Assembly: GCF_000340215.1 (NCBI RefSeq)
Contig: NW_006921539.1
Coordinates: 312,471-376,470 of the forward strand
Direction of reading: 5' to 3'
Source of the DNA: Pseudocercospora fijiensis CIRAD86
Lineage: Eukaryota > Ascomycota > Dothideomycetes > Mycosphaerellales > Mycosphaerellaceae
DNA length: 64,000 nucleotides
A model generated the notes under the pieces. It had not been told where the DNA came from and did not search any database. It saw only the letters and a program-made list of their open reading frames with translations. The position numbers were made by a program, and so were the translations under genes. Shown piece by piece: positions 42,470 to 54,109 of the stretch (position 1 is its first letter; every line of letters begins with the position of its first letter).

Positions 42470-43567
42470 TCACACACAGTTGGGAGAAGATGATGGATCC
42501 GCACCCTGAGAATGGTAAGAGCTCGAACTTTGCTGCAGCAGGTCCCTTTCTGCCTGTCGCATGAGGACCAAACGTGAAAGATATGGGAGCAAAGCTTCGG
42601 AAGCTGATTGGCTTTGCTCAGGTTCTGGTGTGGTGGATGGACGTCGGATGACTTCTGGTGATGAGGGTGCGCTTGGAATTGCGCTCGATGAATTGGTGAC
42701 GAGCTCCAGGAGATGCTCTCTCGAATGCAGATACTGCTCGTAGAGACTTTCGATATCTTTCAAGCCATACTCCGCTTCGCCGTTTGACATGTCATGTTCT
42801 TGCGCCTCGCCGTCCCCGTCCTTGGGAGCTTCCAGGTCACTGATCATGGCCAGCTGTTGCTCCATCCAAGCCGTGAGCTCATTGTGGGCTTTTTTGAGGG
42901 CGTATAAATCCGCGTGTGGATTCAAATCCCCGTGAAGGACGCCATTAGCTTGCACTGTTGCTGCCTCATGCTCCTCCAATTGATGCCTCACTGCTAAGAT
43001 GGCCTTCTTGAGACGAGTGAGGTCGTACTCCGACTCCGTTCCAGCATCACGCTCGGCAAATGCTGCGGCGGGCGGCGGGACGGGAAGATCTCCGACTTGA
43101 CGCCTAGTCACTTTGTCGAAAGAATCCGCGATAGTCTTGCCGCCCGCAGCGTCAACTTTGGCCAGAGTGGCCTGGAGGATTTTGAGCTTGCGGTGCTTCT
43201 CTCGCTGGCGCATGAGGGGAATGTAGCTTTCAGTCATGAACGAGCCATTATCAGCAGCAGGATCAGAAGTAGAAGAGCTGGCGTGGGAGAGCTCTTCCAG
43301 TTCCGCTTTCAGAGAGTCATATCTTGCTTGCGCTGCCTGGTGGGCCTGCAATGCTCTCAGATAAGCCTTGCGGACGCCGGTAACTGAAGTTATCTCTCGG
43401 ATGTCTTTTGAAGTCGGTAAAGAACTGTTGATTGCGGAGTTTGGCAGCTTGGCCTGCAGACTATTTCTGATTGCCGCCACTTCTTGTCGAGTCTTGACGT
43501 ACGGCTGAAGGGAACGGCCGACATCAGGAAAGGGGCAATGCTCAAGAATTCGATCCGGATCAGACAT
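42470..43567 (-). CDS. Coiled-coil protein of unknown function
   Basis: From the Met at 43,567 the protein has 365 residues in one exon. It starts MSDPDRILEHCPFPDVGRSL. Long heptad-rich segments (about residues 65-105, 120-150, 190-250 and 265-305) suggest coiled coils, for example YDSLKAELEEL and LKKAILAVRHQLEEHE. The C-terminal part before the end is Ser/Pro-rich. The frame is open upstream to 43,759, but the Met at 43,567 follows an A/T-rich leader and starts a conserved-looking segment. The architecture is like small kinetochore or microtubule-associated subunits; I cannot name the family. Confidence 0.6.
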   Translation of the reverse strand: MSDPDRILEHCPFPDVGRSLQPYVKTRQEVAAIRNSLQAKLPNSAINSSLPTSKDIREITSVTGVRKAYLRALQAHQAAQARYDSLKAELEELSHASSSTSDPAADNGSFMTESYIPLMRQREKHRKLKILQATLAKVDAAGGKTIADSFDKVTRRQVGDLPVPPPAAAFAERDAGTESEYDLTRLKKAILAVRHQLEEHEAATVQANGVLHGDLNPHADLYALKKAHNELTAWMEQQLAMISDLEAPKDGDGEAQEHDMSNGEAEYGLKDIESLYEQYLHSREHLLELVTNSSSAIPSAPSSPEVIRRPSTTPEPEQSQSASEALLPYLSRLVLMRQAERDLLQQSSSSYHSQGADPSSSPNCV

Positions 43568-43873
43568 TTTGTTTGAGAGTGACGACTCGATGCCGTGTGT
43601 CGCGGCAACGGAAGCATGCGATTTTGGCGAAGTAGAAGGATGGTGGTGTTCTTGCCAATGCCTATTTTTACATGCTTCATGCAGCAACATCTGACACGGC
43701 AGATGTCGTGGTATGGAAACGAAGAGTTCTGGCAATTTCCAATCGCTCGCAAACATCATTGACTACAGTGTAGCATTCGCACACGAAAGGCGACTCGAGC
43801 GAGACCGACATGATAGGCGTAATAGACACCAAACACCGTGACGTGTCTTCATTAGACCTCTACTCCACAAAAC

Positions 43874-44713
43874 TCACATCTTCCTCGCCACAGCCCTCAA
43901 CCGAACATATCCAAGAAACCCACCCCCATCCTCCTCCCTCGTAATAACCGTCTCCACAACCTCACATATCTCCCTAATAACCGCCTCCCTCTTCCCCTCG
44001 GGCACAACCTCCAAAAACTGCGCACACATCAACCGAACCCACCCCTCAATCCCCCCACTCCCCTCAGAATTCCTCTCACTCAAAGCACTAGGCCGATACT
44101 CCGTCTCACAAACCTCAACCTCAAACCCCCGCTCCCTCAACGTGTTCTCCATCCACACACTCGAAGGAAAAAACCAAGGACACGCATCCCGAGCCTCTTG
44201 AATCGGTATCCCCGCATGCACGAGAGCGGCGATCGTCGCGGCTTGGATTTCCGCCACATTACCTTTGCCGCCCATTTCGAAAACGAATTTTCCATGAGGC
44301 TTCAGAGCTCGGTGGATATTTGAAAAGAATTCCAATCTCGTGGATTTGTGTTTCAAAATCCAATGCATAGCGGCATTTGAGAAGACTTTGTCCCATTCGC
44401 CGGATAAAATTTCTGGAGGAGAGGATTGTAGGTCTGTGGCATCGTGTAAGATGAAGGAGAGGTTGGGGATGGAGGAATGGTTCTCTTTTGCGGTGGTGAT
44501 GAAGGATTGGCTTGCGTCGACGCCGAGGACTTTGCCTTCTGGTACGGCTTTGGCGATTTCTGCGGTCAATTGGGCGTCGCCGCAGCCGATGTCTAGGATT
44601 TTGTCGGTTGGTTGGGGGTCCAGGTAACCGACGACCTTTGTGGTCATCTTAGGGACGAAGCCGGCCGCCGAAGTGTAGGCTTTTGATGACCAGTGGTCTT
44701 TTCGTGTTGACAT
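43874..44713 (-). CDS. Class I SAM-dependent methyltransferase (ubiE/trans-aconitate type)
   Basis: From the Met at 44,713 (MSTRKDHWSS) the protein has 279 residues. SAM-binding motif I is ILDIGCGDAQLT at about 38-49, the acidic residue of motif II is in VLGVDAS, and a post-motif II block is WDKVFSNAAMHWI. The motif LKPHGKFVFEMGG closes the fold. Trans-aconitate methyltransferase-like proteins share this layout. The start upstream at 44,887 would add 58 residues with no homologous features. The 3' third is C-rich on the plus strand and the middle G-rich, a switch also seen in other genes of this window. The substrate is unknown. Confidence 0.75.
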   Translation of the reverse strand: MSTRKDHWSSKAYTSAAGFVPKMTTKVVGYLDPQPTDKILDIGCGDAQLTAEIAKAVPEGKVLGVDASQSFITTAKENHSSIPNLSFILHDATDLQSSPPEILSGEWDKVFSNAAMHWILKHKSTRLEFFSNIHRALKPHGKFVFEMGGKGNVAEIQAATIAALVHAGIPIQEARDACPWFFPSSVWMENTLRERGFEVEVCETEYRPSALSERNSEGSGGIEGWVRLMCAQFLEVVPEGKREAVIREICEVVETVITREEDGGGFLGYVRLRAVARKM

Positions 44714-45317
44714 GCTGGCTTCTATGGGTGATGTAGCCTGGAAGATGGCTTTCCAATATGTCGGTCCACCAAAGAAAAGACGAGAGTCGTGGTTGCGAGG
44801 AGCTTGTTGAGCGTGTTGCTTGTCGAATCGATGGCCTGTTATACAGGTGCTGTATTGACAAGGTGAGAGCTGGCCGACCTCCGACATCGGCAGGCCTACT
44901 TGTGCATCGAAGGCTGATCATACCATGTTTCCAGCCACTGCGTCCAGAAGTGACAGAAGCCAAACAAGTGGAATGCGAGCTGATCAAATAATTAGCAGAA
45001 ACATGTACATACAAAGTAGATGAATGCCTATTCTAGGAGGCAGTCTTGTAAACATCACACTAGTATTAACTGCGCACATACTAATTCGACTAAGTACGAT
45101 AAGTGGTATCAAAAAGATTCAAGCACCAAAATCGCAACTCTGGCAAGCATTCGACAAAGGAAATGGTATCTCGAACCTCGAAGGAAAGCGCGCTTGCTGG
45201 AAATCGCTGCAGATTTATGTGCTGTTGCGGAACGCTTCGATGTGTAGATGCGGATGTCAAGACGACGTGGACAGTCCGTTGGTGAAGACCTGGTGTCGTC
45301 CACGACAGTGCTTCGGT
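44714..45317. other. Intergenic; no gene seen
   Basis: Contains the promoter of the methyltransferase gene and the 3' end of the Msb1-like gene. ORFs here are short and overlap one another. Confidence 0.45.
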
Positions 45318-48300
45318 TTAATGACGAGTGGTCTCCATGTTGCCCGTAAGTTCTGCAACGCGTGCCTTGATACGCGCGACACGAGACTCAATAGCTGGTG
45401 ATATCATACGTCAGCTCTGCATTCATCCTGGGCGGTGGTCAGTTACTCACTTTCTTCGCCACTGGTCTCTCCATCGTCAGTCATATGGCTTGGTCGGCTC
45501 TGCGTGCTCTGATCTTCACTCTGCCTCTGCCTCTCTGCCCTTCGGTGAGCATTCTCGCGGATGGTTGCCCAGCGGTCCTGCACGACCTGTGGATCATGAT
45601 GGTCGTCGATGGTTGTTTCGGACTCGAGATCATTGTTTGGATTGCCACGTGGAATCGGATCCGGTACTGCGCCAGCTTGTGTCTGAAGCTGTGGCTGGCT
45701 AGGAGTAAAGCTGGTGAATTTGTGCTCGTTTGGTTGGGGTGAAGGCTCGGTCTCAGATTCGGCAGGAATCGCGCTAGGCATGTCGTCCATTGGCCCTTGA
45801 TCAAATCTCGAGAACTCGTGCTCGGCTGCTTCCATCTCGTGAGTACTAGTCCTCGAGAGATTTGTCGCCGGATGCTGTGGCGACGGCGTCGACTCTTGAG
45901 CACTCTGTTCAACAGCTGCGCGCGCCGCCATTTGAGATTCGCTTGCCCTGGGTGATGACGATGTAGCTTGTTTCATGCGAATCAGCGAAAGTCGTCTGCC
46001 AAAGGCCGTCTCAGCAGGAGGTGCAAGGCCCTTGCTGCCTGGCCGCTGGATGTCAAGAGAATCGCCTCGGTTGTTGCTCTCCTTCTTCTTGCCAAAGAAT
46101 TTCTTGAGACCGCCTCCTTGGCTCTGCTGCTTCTTAAGCTTGTTGTCGCTTCTCATCGATTCCGGGCTGGCAGCCTTCATTGCTTTTGCAGCGGCCAAAG
46201 CTGCTGCGTTCTGCACCGGCGGCGTTGTTGGATGCGCTTCTTCGACACTCTGCTGGCGGTATGCTGGGTGATCGGCAGCTTGTGGCGCAGGCTTCCTGCC
46301 CACTTTACTCTTGGCTTTCGGAGATCCTGTTGAGATCGTTGTCTCCTTGTTCAAAGCACTTTGCGCTCCGGGCTGGGTCTGCTGCGCGGAAAGAACGGGC
46401 TCCACGTTCGTCGTAAGAGGCTCTGCTGGCTCAACGGCAGCCGGAGCTTGCACCGCCGTGGGTATCTCGTTTCCTGGCGTCAAGGCAAAAGGCTGCTCGG
46501 TAGGAGCTGGAGGAAGCTCGCGCTGTTCTGGAACGAATGTCGATACAGCTGAAGGCACTGGGGAAACCTCTGGTTTGATTGTGGATGCCCCTCCATTCAA
46601 GTGCGAAGACGATGCCTTGTGCACGAGGTCTTCTCTGGATCTCCCAGTGCCAGCGAAAGCGTCGCCAAGATATTGTTGTCGAATGGCCTGCCTGTCGTAT
46701 GAAGTTGCCCACTTCATCGCGGGCCCTGCTTCGCTTTGTAGACCCAGGGTGAGCATACTGTTAGTCTTTGATGAATGTCCGTCGTCGTTTCTACCGCGAC
46801 GTATTGCATCTTGCTCGGTCTCCTCTTGCGTCTGCGTCAAAGTCAACGTTCTCGCAGCCGCCTTGATCTTGGCGTGCTGCTCATTGGTGATGCTCGTCTT
46901 GCTAGGCGTCGCGGATAGCACACGTTCCATGGGTTGTGGTTGCGTAGGGCTCTTGTTAACCGATCGCTTGCGACCGAGTCTACCGCGCTTGGTGAAGCTG
47001 AACAGGCTCTTCTTTGGAGCAATGTAGGCGACCTCGACTGGATCTGGAGAAGCGCCCTTAACCTGCTCCTCCATGATAAGCCAGGCTCCGTTGATCGTAG
47101 TCTCAATGAGAGCACATCGTCCGAAAACAGCCTTTCGATCAGATGGCTCTTCACCTGCCAGACTTGTCATCCACACCCACCAGAATGCGTCATCGAGTTC
47201 CACATTGGTGATGGCCGCAAGCTCGCCGGGAGCCAGATGCTCATTATCGCCGGTGTAAAGTCCAGGCGAAGAGGCTCTGCTTCCGAGCGGAGGAAGCACT
47301 TGAGCAGGAGGATAGAGTAAAGTAGGAGATTTGGCACTGCCGTCATCGGAGAAGCCAGAGGACAGGAAATCAGCCCAGGATGGAGTAGTAGGTCGACCGA
47401 GCTCCCCAGTCCTACTGCGAGGCTCTGACCGTAAACCTTGGCCGATGGTTTTCGTCGGTCCGTTGATGCCGTTTGGAGACTTGCCTGCAAGAGCCTTCTC
47501 ATCAATATCAGCGAACCCCAGATTCTGGAAGGCTGACCAAGACTCCTCTGGCTTTGTGATTCCTTGCCGCGATCGTGCCACCGTTGATTGATTGGCAGTT
47601 GACAGTGCATACAGCACTCGCTTGCACTCATCAGTCAAAGCGTCGAGCGGATCGTCGAATGAGGAAAAAACGCGCAAGAGCTGATCTTGATCCCTATACT
47701 CGAAATGCTTTGCTCTGCGCAACAATGAGAATGGTGTTGGCGAGACCGAGTCAACCATCATGACGACTCGAGGTGTTGAACGCTGCAGCAAAGACGGTGT
47801 TTCTGGTGGATATTCTGTCGAGGCCACCAAAGCCTGCAAGGAACGAGGTATCCTCTCGATGACGTTCATTGAGGGATTTGTGTCAGGCGATAACGATCGC
47901 AAGTACGCAAAGAATAGATGGCTCGACGCATCTGCCGCGCTCGTCCAAGATTTGTAGCCGCCCTCGAAGCCTTTGCCGTCATCCGAGTGATCGAAAGCCC
48001 ACCAGCCAGACATTCGTGATAGTTTGCGACCTCCCAGCCCATTGTTCTTGCCATGCGCCGCAACAGCTGCAAGGAGATCATAGAAATCAACGATGATGCT
48101 CCTCCGAGCGTCTGAATCGCATCCAATGGGGATAAATGTGTCGAAGGCATTTCGCGCCATTCTTGCCTCCTTCTCACCAAGGCGGAAGGCCTCATATACC
48201 GGCCAGGAAACCACGCCATTTGGCATACGGCTCCAGCACCACTTGATGATGCTGCAGAGGACCAGCGAATCAGTCAAACGAAGTTCTTGCTTTAGCGATT

Positions 48301-48665
48301 CGCCGCGGTATTGGGTGGATCGGTCGGCATTCGATTTGTAGAAATTGCGAATAAATGTTCTGGCGCCCTGCGGGTCAGAGTCTATGCGAAATGGAAGTAG
48401 CATAAAAGGAGCATCCAGGGCCTCCGCTGTTCGCATGTTAGCACTTTGACTGTCAATCGCAGCGCTTTTACCTACCGCGTAGCTTCATTTCTGCAGTGCA
48501 CAAGTGAACCAGCTCCGCAATCTCCTCCGGCACAATGGTGGTGCTTTCCCATCGCGCCTGCCATCTTGCCGGCTGTGCAACGACTTGGCGGGGAGTATCT
48601 GCATCGCCTGTCTTCTTCGATGCCGGCTGCGCTCCCCTATTCTTAAATCGAGAGAAAAGCGGCAT
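45318..48665 (-). CDS. Msb1/Mug8 domain protein
   Basis: There are three exons, 48,476-48,665, 45,451-48,426 and 45,318-45,394, with introns of 49 and 56 bp, giving 1,080 residues. Splice joins are supported by in-frame restoration: KLR-AEALDAPFMLLPFRID at the first (branch GTGCTAAC, acceptor ACAG) and GEE-TIESRVARIKARVAEL at the second (donor GTGAGT, acceptor CCAG). The N-terminal 300 residues match the Msb1/Mug8 (DUF1708) fungal domain, which is RhoGAP-like. In yeast Msb1 acts in Cdc42/Rho1 polarity signalling at bud sites. The remainder is a long disordered tail rich in Ser, Thr, Pro and Gln with basic patches, and ends in a short predicted helix. Without the third exon the protein would end at an in-frame TAA at 45,443. 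Confidence 0.82.
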
Positions 48666-48934
48666 CTTGGCTCGCTGCGGTGGTATTACTATTTCTGTCT
48701 GACTTCCTCCACGTGCGCGTCTCCAATGGCTCGCAAGGGTCTTGCTCCCGGAACGGCGGTTGAGCGGGAGAATGTATGTAGCAAGTCGATATAGCGATGC
48801 TCGTAACGATGGCGGGCGTAGAAGAACGAAGTACCGTCTTGCGGTCGATGTTGCAAAAGTGTAGTATATAAAGGATTTGGCGTGCTGGTTGTGACGCGTG
48901 TCTGCAGGATTAGAGGGGCCGAAAATATGGCACG

Positions 48935-48966
48935 GCTCGCGGTCGAAAGTGCTCGCGGTCGAAAGT
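48935..48966. repeat. 16-bp tandem duplication upstream of the Msb1-like gene
   Basis: The unit GCTCGCGGTCGAAAGT occurs at 48,935-48,950 and 48,951-48,966, followed by a partial third copy. It lies about 270 bp upstream of the Msb1-like start codon. Confidence 0.85.
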
Positions 48967-50766
48967 GCTCGCTGGCGAAGAAAGCAATGACAAGAATTGA
49001 AGAAACACGCAAAGATTCAACTGGCCGTCGACAGCGCGACGGAGGCGACAAGGTCGGTGGACAGAAGTGGATGTGTCTGTATGATAGGGGGTAGTTTTGA
49101 ATAGGAAGGCGTCCGTGCGTCTAAAGGGTGCGCCTGTCACGATCGACTGGCTGGAGGCTATAACGAGATGGTGCGCTGCGTGTCACGTGTGCCTCGTCGC
49201 CGTGAATTCTCTGCGCGTCCTTCTGCCTTCCTTCCGATGCCACTATTGCAGCCCAATCGCCGCCAATAGCGACGCCATTGGCTTTGCGCTTTCAGAGCAC
49301 GCAGCCTGCCCACAACATGAGGGCCGCAGGGAAACTGGGTTTGGCTTCGGCCCACAAAGCTTCCTCGAACTCTATTCGCGACGTCCTTTGAACCTGAGGA
49401 ACCAGCTGCCAACGGCCAACTGCCAACCGGCCAACTGCTGTACCTGCATGCGCGCCACGAGTGACAACACATCACGCCAGGCAGAACCAGAGCGCTGTCA
49501 CACACAACTCCCCGCGCATTCCGAGATGGCTGCCATTGTCGCAGCGAGACCACTTTGACGCCATAGCTAATAAACCGCTTGATTCAAGGAGAACGCCTCG
49601 CAACTCTGCCTGATGAAACCTGGACTCTGTGCTTTCTGCCTGGCATCGGGCTGGACAGCATCATCGGAACACGAGCTTACGTGTATATGAGAAGGACTCA
49701 TCGCGGCCGCCATCTCTGCTAATGACTTCTCATTGAAGGACTGTCATCAAGTAAATTTCAACAATGCACTATGGGGCTATGAACATATCTGATGATGCAT
49801 AGAGAGTTCAACCAGCTCGTAAACATGTCTGCCAAAGAGCTCAAGGACTGGCTGGGTAGCGAAGAATCAATCGGTTCAGGTTGGGACAAGGACGATGGAT
49901 CTGGTGGGACCATCGGCCATGAGAGGTGTGGAGAGCACGTTTTGTCTCTAGACATATTATAACAGCTAACATCGCTCCAGCGGTCGCCGAATCATCCAGA
50001 TCCTTGAAAAGAAACCCCCAAAAGGACGAAAGCAAGTATGACCAGGACGACATCGATCATATGCGAAGGGTAGTATCTTCTGTTGATACTGACGAACATG
50101 CAGGTCATGACCCGCGAAAGGCGTAGTTTCCTGAACGTCTTCGAATGGGACATGTTGCTCCTGACTGTGCCGCAAATGCTGAGTGTTGCTTTGCCCAGCA
50201 ACTTGTGCAAGCTTATATCTCCGTCCGGCGTAAAGGGCAATCAGTTGTGGCTCACTCGTGTGATGGTCGAATAGCGCATGATTATGGAGCCATGTGAGAA
50301 ATCAATGTCCTTGTATGGCCCGTGACGCAGAACATATAACGAACCTGCCTTCTTGACGCAAGTCAGTAGCTCCTGGTATGAATGCGTCCTCCCCCTCCAC
50401 TGTCACATGCACAAGCATTTAGCATTGCGACATCGAGGTCATATCTTACGACATTGGTGCCAGTGTGTATGCATTTATAACTGCTCACTCCACTCCATCT
50501 GCCAGCGTCATTTCAATGCTCAGCTCTTTCCTCTTGTCGCGCCGAATCGCAGACAGCCAGGTATGCACTCGAAGTCATCATTTCGCCAGCCGTCTGAACC
50601 ACCATCATCACATCAGAGCCAGACGTGTTTGACAGTGCATAAGCGGCGTCACGGAATCGGCATCTTCCCAGCGATTGAGAGTGAGCGTTCATCTGCCGTT
50701 GATGCTTCAATCGCGTGTGGTTCCGGTGACGCGCCAGCCGAAGCTGTGCCAGCTCGCAGCCTCTGA
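48967..50766. other. About 1.8 kb intergenic; no gene seen
   Basis: ORFs up to 153 codons exist but none has recognisable features. A CCAACTGCCAACCGGCCAACTG imperfect repeat is near 49,410-49,440. The composition is normal. Confidence 0.45.
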
Positions 50767-50769
50767 TGA

Positions 50770-50798
50770 GGTCCCGTTCGGTCGTCCGGTTGTCGTGG
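50770..50798 (+). repeat. Left terminal inverted repeat of the Harbinger element
   Basis: Begins GGTCCCGTTCGGTCGTCCGG and is preceded by TGA. It matches the reverse complement of 54,110-54,138 except for one base. Confidence 0.9.
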
Positions 50799-51059
50799 TA
50801 TAGATAACTGGTGTTATAGTGGATTTCCACGGTCGTTGTCTCTACTGTATATCGTGTTAGAATTGGCGCTATAATACCACCATAACAGGTGTCTGTTCGG
50901 TTGCCAAGTTGTCGTGTTATTAGCCCCTGTAGGATGTGGTGTTACTAAGCCGTGGCGCTGAGACTTCACTAGTTTAGATGTATGTAGAATGGACCGTAGA
51001 AGACCATAGATCTATCCAATATATTGTCCGATAGCTAGCAGCAGGCTATTGCTAGTGAC

Positions 51060-52295
51060 GAGTTGATTAATAATGCCCTCTTCCAGCAGCAATTAGCGCA
51101 ATTCAACGAGTCTACGCCCTTCGATTTAGCCAGCGACTAGAGCTAAAGTCCAGGTTATAATAACGACTCTTTCTCGCCATCTCCTACGCCTTCGAGTCCG
51201 GCTCATTCTTCGCCAAATTCTCGCCCTGGTACGCCGTAAGGTAATCCTGTATCACCGGGCTCGCAGACGCTAGAACCGCGTGTTAATATCGCTAGTCGAA
51301 GGAGTAGTGGATCGGCGGCTTCTCGAGCTAATAGCGCGACGTTAAGTTAGACGGAGGGCATGTTATAGGCGCTGTTGTCGTTACTGCTATAGAGCAGTTC
51401 GAATAGTTAGAGGGACCTCGAGGGTAGCTTTAAGCCTAATGCTATACAGCGAGCGGTTAATAAGGTCGCTAAGGTCGCGCCTAATAACCGGAGGGCGAAG
51501 GTGAATAAGGACAAGGTGAATAGCAAGAAGCACATGCTGCAGAACGATTATAAGCTGTAGATGGCGCTTATAACTAAGTCTGGATAGAGCAAGTGCCCTA
51601 AGACTGGATTGCCGGTTGCTAAGAAGGCCTCAATAGACGAGTTCTTTGCTATACTATCGAATGTGAAGAAGTATAGCAAATTCCGGTACAAACCTCTCAC
51701 AAACGAGGAGACTCTAAGGTTGTTATTCTCCGAGAGTGCTGCTAATAGTAAGCACGCGCTCAGTGTGGATGCGCTAATAAGAGGGTCGTCGTCGCTATCA
51801 CCGTCGCCATCACCGACACCTTCTGCGGCGGAAAGCGAGTCTTCTAAGAATAGCTATACCGAAGGAAGTCGCGCCCTAGCATTAAGGAAGCGCGCCGCCC
51901 TTAATTATACTAGGCAAGAGAAAGAGAAGAAGCGGAAGACAGCATCGTCGCAGATGTCCTCGTCTATAGATAGTATTGCTAAGCAACTCGCGGAAAGCAA
52001 CAAGATGCTGTCGCAACAACCTCCTAACGCTTACGAGCGACTCGCGCTCGTCTTAAGAACGAAGGCCTTTACGGACCGCTAGCCGGCAATGCGATATCGT
52101 AGGGCTGCGGCGAGGAAGTTGATTAACAAGGGCGAGGTGTCGTTGTTTCTTAGAAGTGCTAAGGATGAGCAGGTTAAGTGGATTGAAGAGATTATCGTAA
52201 AGATATTTGGTCGAGATAATGAAGAAGAGGACGTAGGAGCAACGGCGGAGCAGCAGAGCGGTTTAGAAGAGGAGACCCCATCGGAAACGCTATAG
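51060..52295 (+). pseudogene. Degraded accessory ORF of the Harbinger element
   Basis: One frame can be followed for about 1.2 kb and reads as a normal protein apart from many TAG and a few TAA codons. Recognisable blocks are NNALFQQQLAQFNE near 51,070, a Ser/Pro-rich segment, KVNKDKVNSKKHMLQNDYKL near 51,500, an open stretch from 51,609 to 52,079, then a TAG at 52,080 and RYRRAAARKLINKGEVS onward to 52,292. Harbinger elements usually encode a second, Myb/SANT-like DNA-binding protein needed for nuclear import and end binding, and this position fits, but the Myb fold is not visible to me. TAG in place of CAG or TGG points to RIP-type mutation. Confidence 0.65.
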
Positions 52296-52728
52296 TAAAC
52301 GGGCTTTGAATCCTCTACTCCTACTGCTTCGTGCTCTGCTTAGACTACTTCGTCCTCTCTTAGATCTATACCAAAACGCCAAGACTATTCAACTTTTAAG
52401 CGAGAATGGACGCATAGTATTTCGAGGTAACCGACGAGATAACAACGAAGGGCAACGAATAGGGCAAGCAGAGGATAGAGGCTAGATTTTAGTACTATTT
52501 ACTATATACCACCGTGTCCCCGTCCTCCTATTTACCTATCTATTCGCTCTCGTATTTATTGTCACCATTTACCATTACATATCCTCGATATTTAAGGAAC
52601 ATATCCTCGCTTATTGAGTCTCTAAAGGCCTCCATCTCGTTAACCTCGCGGTTAATATCCATTCTATCGACACTAGGCCCTCGTCTATCAAAATGGCAGG
52701 TCTCATCGCGTTGCAGAGCCATCTTCTT

Positions 52729-53940
52729 TTAGTATAAACTGCCCTTCTCAGTTAGGAAGTTATGGAGCGCAGTACACACGTACACCAGTTTAACCTGTGT
52801 AATATAGTCAAACTCCGGCGCTGTTTGGAAGATCTTAAACCGTCGTTTAAGAATACCAAAGGTCCGCTCGACAACGTTACGAAGAGACGAATGCCGCAGG
52901 TTAAACAGCTCGTACTCATTCTGTGGCTTATCGAGAGCCTCGTATTGCTCCTTCAGGTGGTATCTGACGCTCCGAAATGGTACGAGGGTAATATCAGTAT
53001 TGCTATAACCAGCGTCAGCGAGATAATATTTCCCTTCTAGAGCGCCGAATCCATGCCTCGAGACAGTATCATTTAATACAGTGCCATCGTGCGCTGAGCC
53101 CTCCCATCTAGGTAGAACGAATGTAAACTGGCGGTCAAAGTTAACCACTGCTAGCACATTCTGCGATACAGCACCCTTATAGTCGCGGAAACGATGCTGT
53201 TCTTCGGTTCCAACAAAGGCCGGTATTTTGGTGCCATCGAGTGCGCCGACGCAGTCCTTAAAGAACGGCCAATATTTGCCTCCTCGTCGCTTTATCGCTA
53301 GCGAGTCTTCCGCTCTCGCTGGTTTAACTAGCTTCTTGTGCAGTAGCAAGAGCGCTTCTAGCACTTCGTAGACTATCTCCGACACAGTCGATATAGAATA
53401 GTAGAAGTCTTCGGCAATATCGCGATATGGACGCGCCTTCGTCACCACATTAAGGAAGATAAGCAGCTTCTGAATGCCACTGATGTTCTTGCCATCAGAC
53501 AATATAGGTACCTCCTTTCCGCCGCGCTCAACCGTGTCGCCATCCTCAAAGATTATACTATACAGCTCGAGAAACTGACTTGGAGTGAACCGACAGTATC
53601 GATACATGCGCTGCTCGTCGCCGTCCAGCAACTCGTATGTAAACCGCTCGCCCTTATTCTCGTCCGTATACACCGACCGCACGCCATTCGACATAACCTC
53701 CACGTACTGCTGGATCAAGAGCGACACCATAATAATCACCAACAACGTATTCCTTCGAGCGACCTTCCACATGCGCACGCCGGCGCCTACCGCTGGATCC
53801 ACCTCCTCACCAGCAGCAGAGTCACCACCACCACTACCACCACGCCTTTCCTTATTGCGGTCTTGCGGCATCACGTAGGGCTGAGAAACAGGTGATATCT
53901 TGCCAACTGAGCAGAAGGATCGAGTTTGCCAGATAACCAT
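52729..53940 (-). CDS. PIF/Harbinger DDE transposase, intact
   Basis: The protein has 403 residues in one uninterrupted exon. The DDE_Tnp_4 catalytic triad is visible: D235 in CVGALDGTKIP, D309 in YYLADAGYSN and E358 in RNVVERTFGILKRRF. Between them lie FRDYKGAVSQNVLAVVNFD and LPRWEGSAHDGTVL, typical of this clade. The N-terminal 60 residues contain Gly/Ala/Glu-rich sequence and then a hydrophobic stretch at about 66-76 and a helix-rich region probably acting as a DNA-binding or dimer segment. Unlike the partner ORF, no stop codons interrupt it. Transposition would also need the accessory protein, which is broken in this copy. Confidence 0.9.
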   Translation of the reverse strand: MVIWQTRSFCSVGKISPVSQPYVMPQDRNKERRGGSGGGDSAAGEEVDPAVGAGVRMWKVARRNTLLVIIMVSLLIQQYVEVMSNGVRSVYTDENKGERFTYELLDGDEQRMYRYCRFTPSQFLELYSIIFEDGDTVERGGKEVPILSDGKNISGIQKLLIFLNVVTKARPYRDIAEDFYYSISTVSEIVYEVLEALLLLHKKLVKPARAEDSLAIKRRGGKYWPFFKDCVGALDGTKIPAFVGTEEQHRFRDYKGAVSQNVLAVVNFDRQFTFVLPRWEGSAHDGTVLNDTVSRHGFGALEGKYYLADAGYSNTDITLVPFRSVRYHLKEQYEALDKPQNEYELFNLRHSSLRNVVERTFGILKRRFKIFQTAPEFDYITQVKLVYVCTALHNFLTEKGSLY

Positions 53941-54109
53941 GGTTTTAGTGCACTATACTACATTCAGGCATAGAAGCGAGGGTTAAATGAGTATCCACTT
54001 TGGCCAGTTCAAGAGGTGTTATTTGGACACGATAACACACCACGATAACGACGACAACCGAACAGACCGCTGTTGTGGTGGTGGACAGCGTTATCTAAAT
54101 AAAGTGGAC

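Noticed and set aside
42900..42930. tRNA-like B box (GGATTCAAATCC)
   Set aside because: Lies within the coiled-coil coding sequence, lacks an A box at the right distance and cannot fold as a tRNA.
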